Made by a program: the position numbers and the translations under genes | Notes under the pieces: generated by a model | Told to the model about the DNA's origin: nothing | The model's input: only the letters and a program-made list of their open reading frames with translations | Databases searched by the model: none | Source of the DNA: Acidimicrobiaceae bacterium | GTDB taxonomy: Bacteria; Actinomycetota; Acidimicrobiia; Acidimicrobiales; Salinilacustritrichaceae | Length of the DNA stretch: 6,544 bases | NCBI GenBank assembly: GCA_003476595.1 | Contig: DMTU01000085.1 | Coordinates: forward strand, 623-7,166 | Reading direction: 5' to 3' | Shown here: in pieces, positions 5,722 through 6,544 of the stretch | How positions within the stretch are numbered: position 1 is the first letter of the stretch | Layout of the letters: each line of letters starts with the position of its first letter

Positions 5722-5770
5722 GAGAGGGACCAGTCGGCCGTCGGCTGGCAAGAGCATGGGGAGAAGGGCT

Positions 5771-6070
5771 GTGGACGACGTCGTCGCACTGGGGAGCTGG
5801 GCCGGGCAGGACTGGATGGCCAAGGCCGCCTGCGCGGGCAAGACCCGCCTGTTCTTCGCGCCGCTGGCGGAACGACCCCAGGCCCGGGCCCGCCGGGAGG
5901 CCAAGGCGGCCGAGCTGTGCCGGGCGTGCCCGTCCCGCACCGCGTGCCGGGACTTCGCCCGGGAGCGCCGCGAGTTCGGGTACTGGGGCGGCGAGAACGA
6001 AGAGGAGCGCACCCGCGCCGGCTTCCCCGTCCCCAACCCCGTCGGCGCCCGGCGCCGCGCCGCCAGCTAG
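5771..6070 (+). CDS. WhiB-like [4Fe-4S] transcriptional regulator
   Basis: A 99-residue WhiB-like (Wbl) protein. These hold a nitric oxide- and oxygen-sensitive [4Fe-4S] cluster and usually act through the primary sigma factor. The cluster ligands are C21, C50, C53 and C59, with C-x2-C-x5-C spacing after the first cysteine. The N-terminal block DWMAKAACAG (14-23) and RLFFAP (26-31) match the family, as does GYWGGENEEER (70-80), the tryptophan-glycine turn. A short basic tail (RARRRAA-like, 93-98) follows and could touch DNA. The aspartate usually found before the FF motif is replaced by K24-T25. The GTG at 5771 is preferred over the ATG at 5756 because GGGGAG (5758-5763) stands 7 nt ahead of it. 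The gene sits alone behind a spacer with two related palindromes, which suggests dedicated regulation. I cannot assign it to a numbered WhiB subclass. Confidence 0.95.
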   Translation: MDDVVALGSWAGQDWMAKAACAGKTRLFFAPLAERPQARARREAKAAELCRACPSRTACRDFARERREFGYWGGENEEERTRAGFPVPNPVGARRRAAS

Positions 6071-6113
6071 GAGCCGGGCGCGGGCGATCCGACCGGTTCG
6101 CGGCGGAGGTCCG

Positions 6114-6119
6114 TAGCAT
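6114..6119 (+). promoter_or_regulatory. Putative leaderless -10 element (TAGCAT) of the DUF2993-like gene
   Basis: TAGCAT matches TANNNT and ends 8 nt before the TTG at 6128, so transcription would start at or within 1-2 nt of that codon. No Shine-Dalgarno lies at a useful distance from the TTG. The hexamer sits 43 nt after the WhiB-like stop codon, which suggests the two genes are separately transcribed. No clear -35 is visible. Confidence 0.48.
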
Positions 6120-6127
6120 CCCCTCCG

Positions 6128-6544
6128 TTGCCCGACACCGCCGACACCTCCGACTCCCCCGGCCCTGAACCCGCCGACGAGCGGCCGCGGATCCCGACCC
6201 CGCAGGAGGCGGCCACCTACCGGCCTGCGCACGACCTGTTCGTGGCGCTGCTCGACGTCGTCTCCGAGGCAGCGCTCGGCCGTCCCCTCCGCCCCGAGCT
6301 GAAGATCTCGCCGACCGGGCTGCTCCGCGGCGAGATCGACCTGGTGAAGCTCGAGCTGCCGGCCTACGCCGTCGCCGGCCTCGTCATCGACCGCTTCATC
6401 GTCCGCGCCGAGCACGTCCGGGTGCAGCCGGGCCTGCCCCCGGTGCTGGTGGCCGAGCCGGTCGGCTTCACCGCGGTGGTCTCCCAGGCGAACGTGGACC
6501 GCTGGACCCGGGACCTGCACCTCCCGTTCCGGCTGGAGCTGACC
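6128..6544 (+). CDS. DUF2993 (LmeA-like) domain protein, N-terminal part, runs off window
   Basis: The 139 visible residues resemble DUF2993 proteins, the family of mycobacterial LmeA, a phospholipid-binding protein of the cell envelope. Matching segments are LKISPTGLLRGEIDLVKLEL (58-77), alternating strands VIDRFIVRAEHVRVQPG (86-102), and VVSQANVDRWTRDL (117-130), which matches the family's serine-x-x-x-hydrophobic-x-x-tryptophan-type segment. Residues 1-30 are rich in P, D, E and T and look disordered. There is no signal peptide or membrane helix, unlike exported LmeA, so this member may be cytosolic. The only start candidate before the conserved part that also has promoter support is TTG 6128; the next is an internal GTG near 6242, which would cut into the first helix. 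Family assignment rests on pattern recall and is moderate. Confidence 0.62.
   Translation, partial: MPDTADTSDSPGPEPADERPRIPTPQEAATYRPAHDLFVALLDVVSEAALGRPLRPELKISPTGLLRGEIDLVKLELPAYAVAGLVIDRFIVRAEHVRVQPGLPPVLVAEPVGFTAVVSQANVDRWTRDLHLPFRLELT

Noticed and set aside
5189..5770. Upstream extension of the WhiB-like frame through the PhoH domain
   Set aside because: An out-of-frame shadow of PhoH; the WhiB-like protein has a normal length from GTG 5771 with a good ribosome binding site.
5603..6520. A 305-codon minus-strand open frame opposite the WhiB-like and DUF2993-like genes
   Set aside because: No recognisable motif, Gly/Ala/Arg-rich composition, and opposite two well-supported genes.
1..6544. 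tRNA, rRNA, CRISPR arrays, insertion sequences, toxin-antitoxin pairs or phage genes
   Set aside because: No cloverleaf, regular repeat-spacer pattern, transposase or integrase motif was seen; the PIN domain is fused to PhoH and lacks a neighbouring antitoxin-like gene.

Overview
The window comes from a high-GC chromosome of the phylum Actinomycetota. The main evidence is a WhiB-like [4Fe-4S] regulator, a family confined to this phylum and its phages, together with a PIN-PhoH fusion protein and several start codons that appear leaderless, each set 7-8 nt behind a TANNNT hexamer. The protein set fits an Acidimicrobiia-type genome, but that finer placement is inference. No tRNA, rRNA, CRISPR array, transposase or integrase was found, and no gene-free stretch exceeds 300 bases.

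Layout. Left block, minus strand: a secreted choice-of-anchor-I type beta-propeller protein (2429 down to 789) is followed by a tail-less 13-bp hairpin terminator (747-780), and then by a classical short-chain dehydrogenase/reductase (722 down to 1, C-terminus cut by the window edge). Centre: a 148-nt divergent promoter region (2430-2577) separates the propeller gene from a 72-residue orphan protein (2578-2796). That small gene converges on a HIT-family protein (3270 down to 2854), and a two-part hairpin (2807-2853) fills the gap between the two stop codons. The HIT gene in turn diverges, with only 39 nt between start codons, from a DUF72 protein (3310-4062). Right block, plus strand: a PIN-PhoH protein (4200-5606), a 164-nt regulatory-looking spacer with two related palindromes (5672-5721), a WhiB-like protein (5771-6070), and the N-terminal 139 residues of a DUF2993-like protein (6128 to the edge).

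Functional reading. This is mostly housekeeping and accessory genes in short, separately promoted units, with no obvious multi-gene pathway. PIN-PhoH proteins act on RNA and WhiB-like proteins sense redox or nitric oxide, so the right block could be a stress-response neighbourhood, but nothing in the sequence proves co-regulation. The best leads are non-coding: the paired palindromes before the WhiB-like gene, the compound hairpin between convergent genes, a perfect 20-nt palindrome inside the propeller gene, and a repeated leaderless-promoter layout that reveals a TTG start. I did not find convincing evidence of a new multi-gene system.
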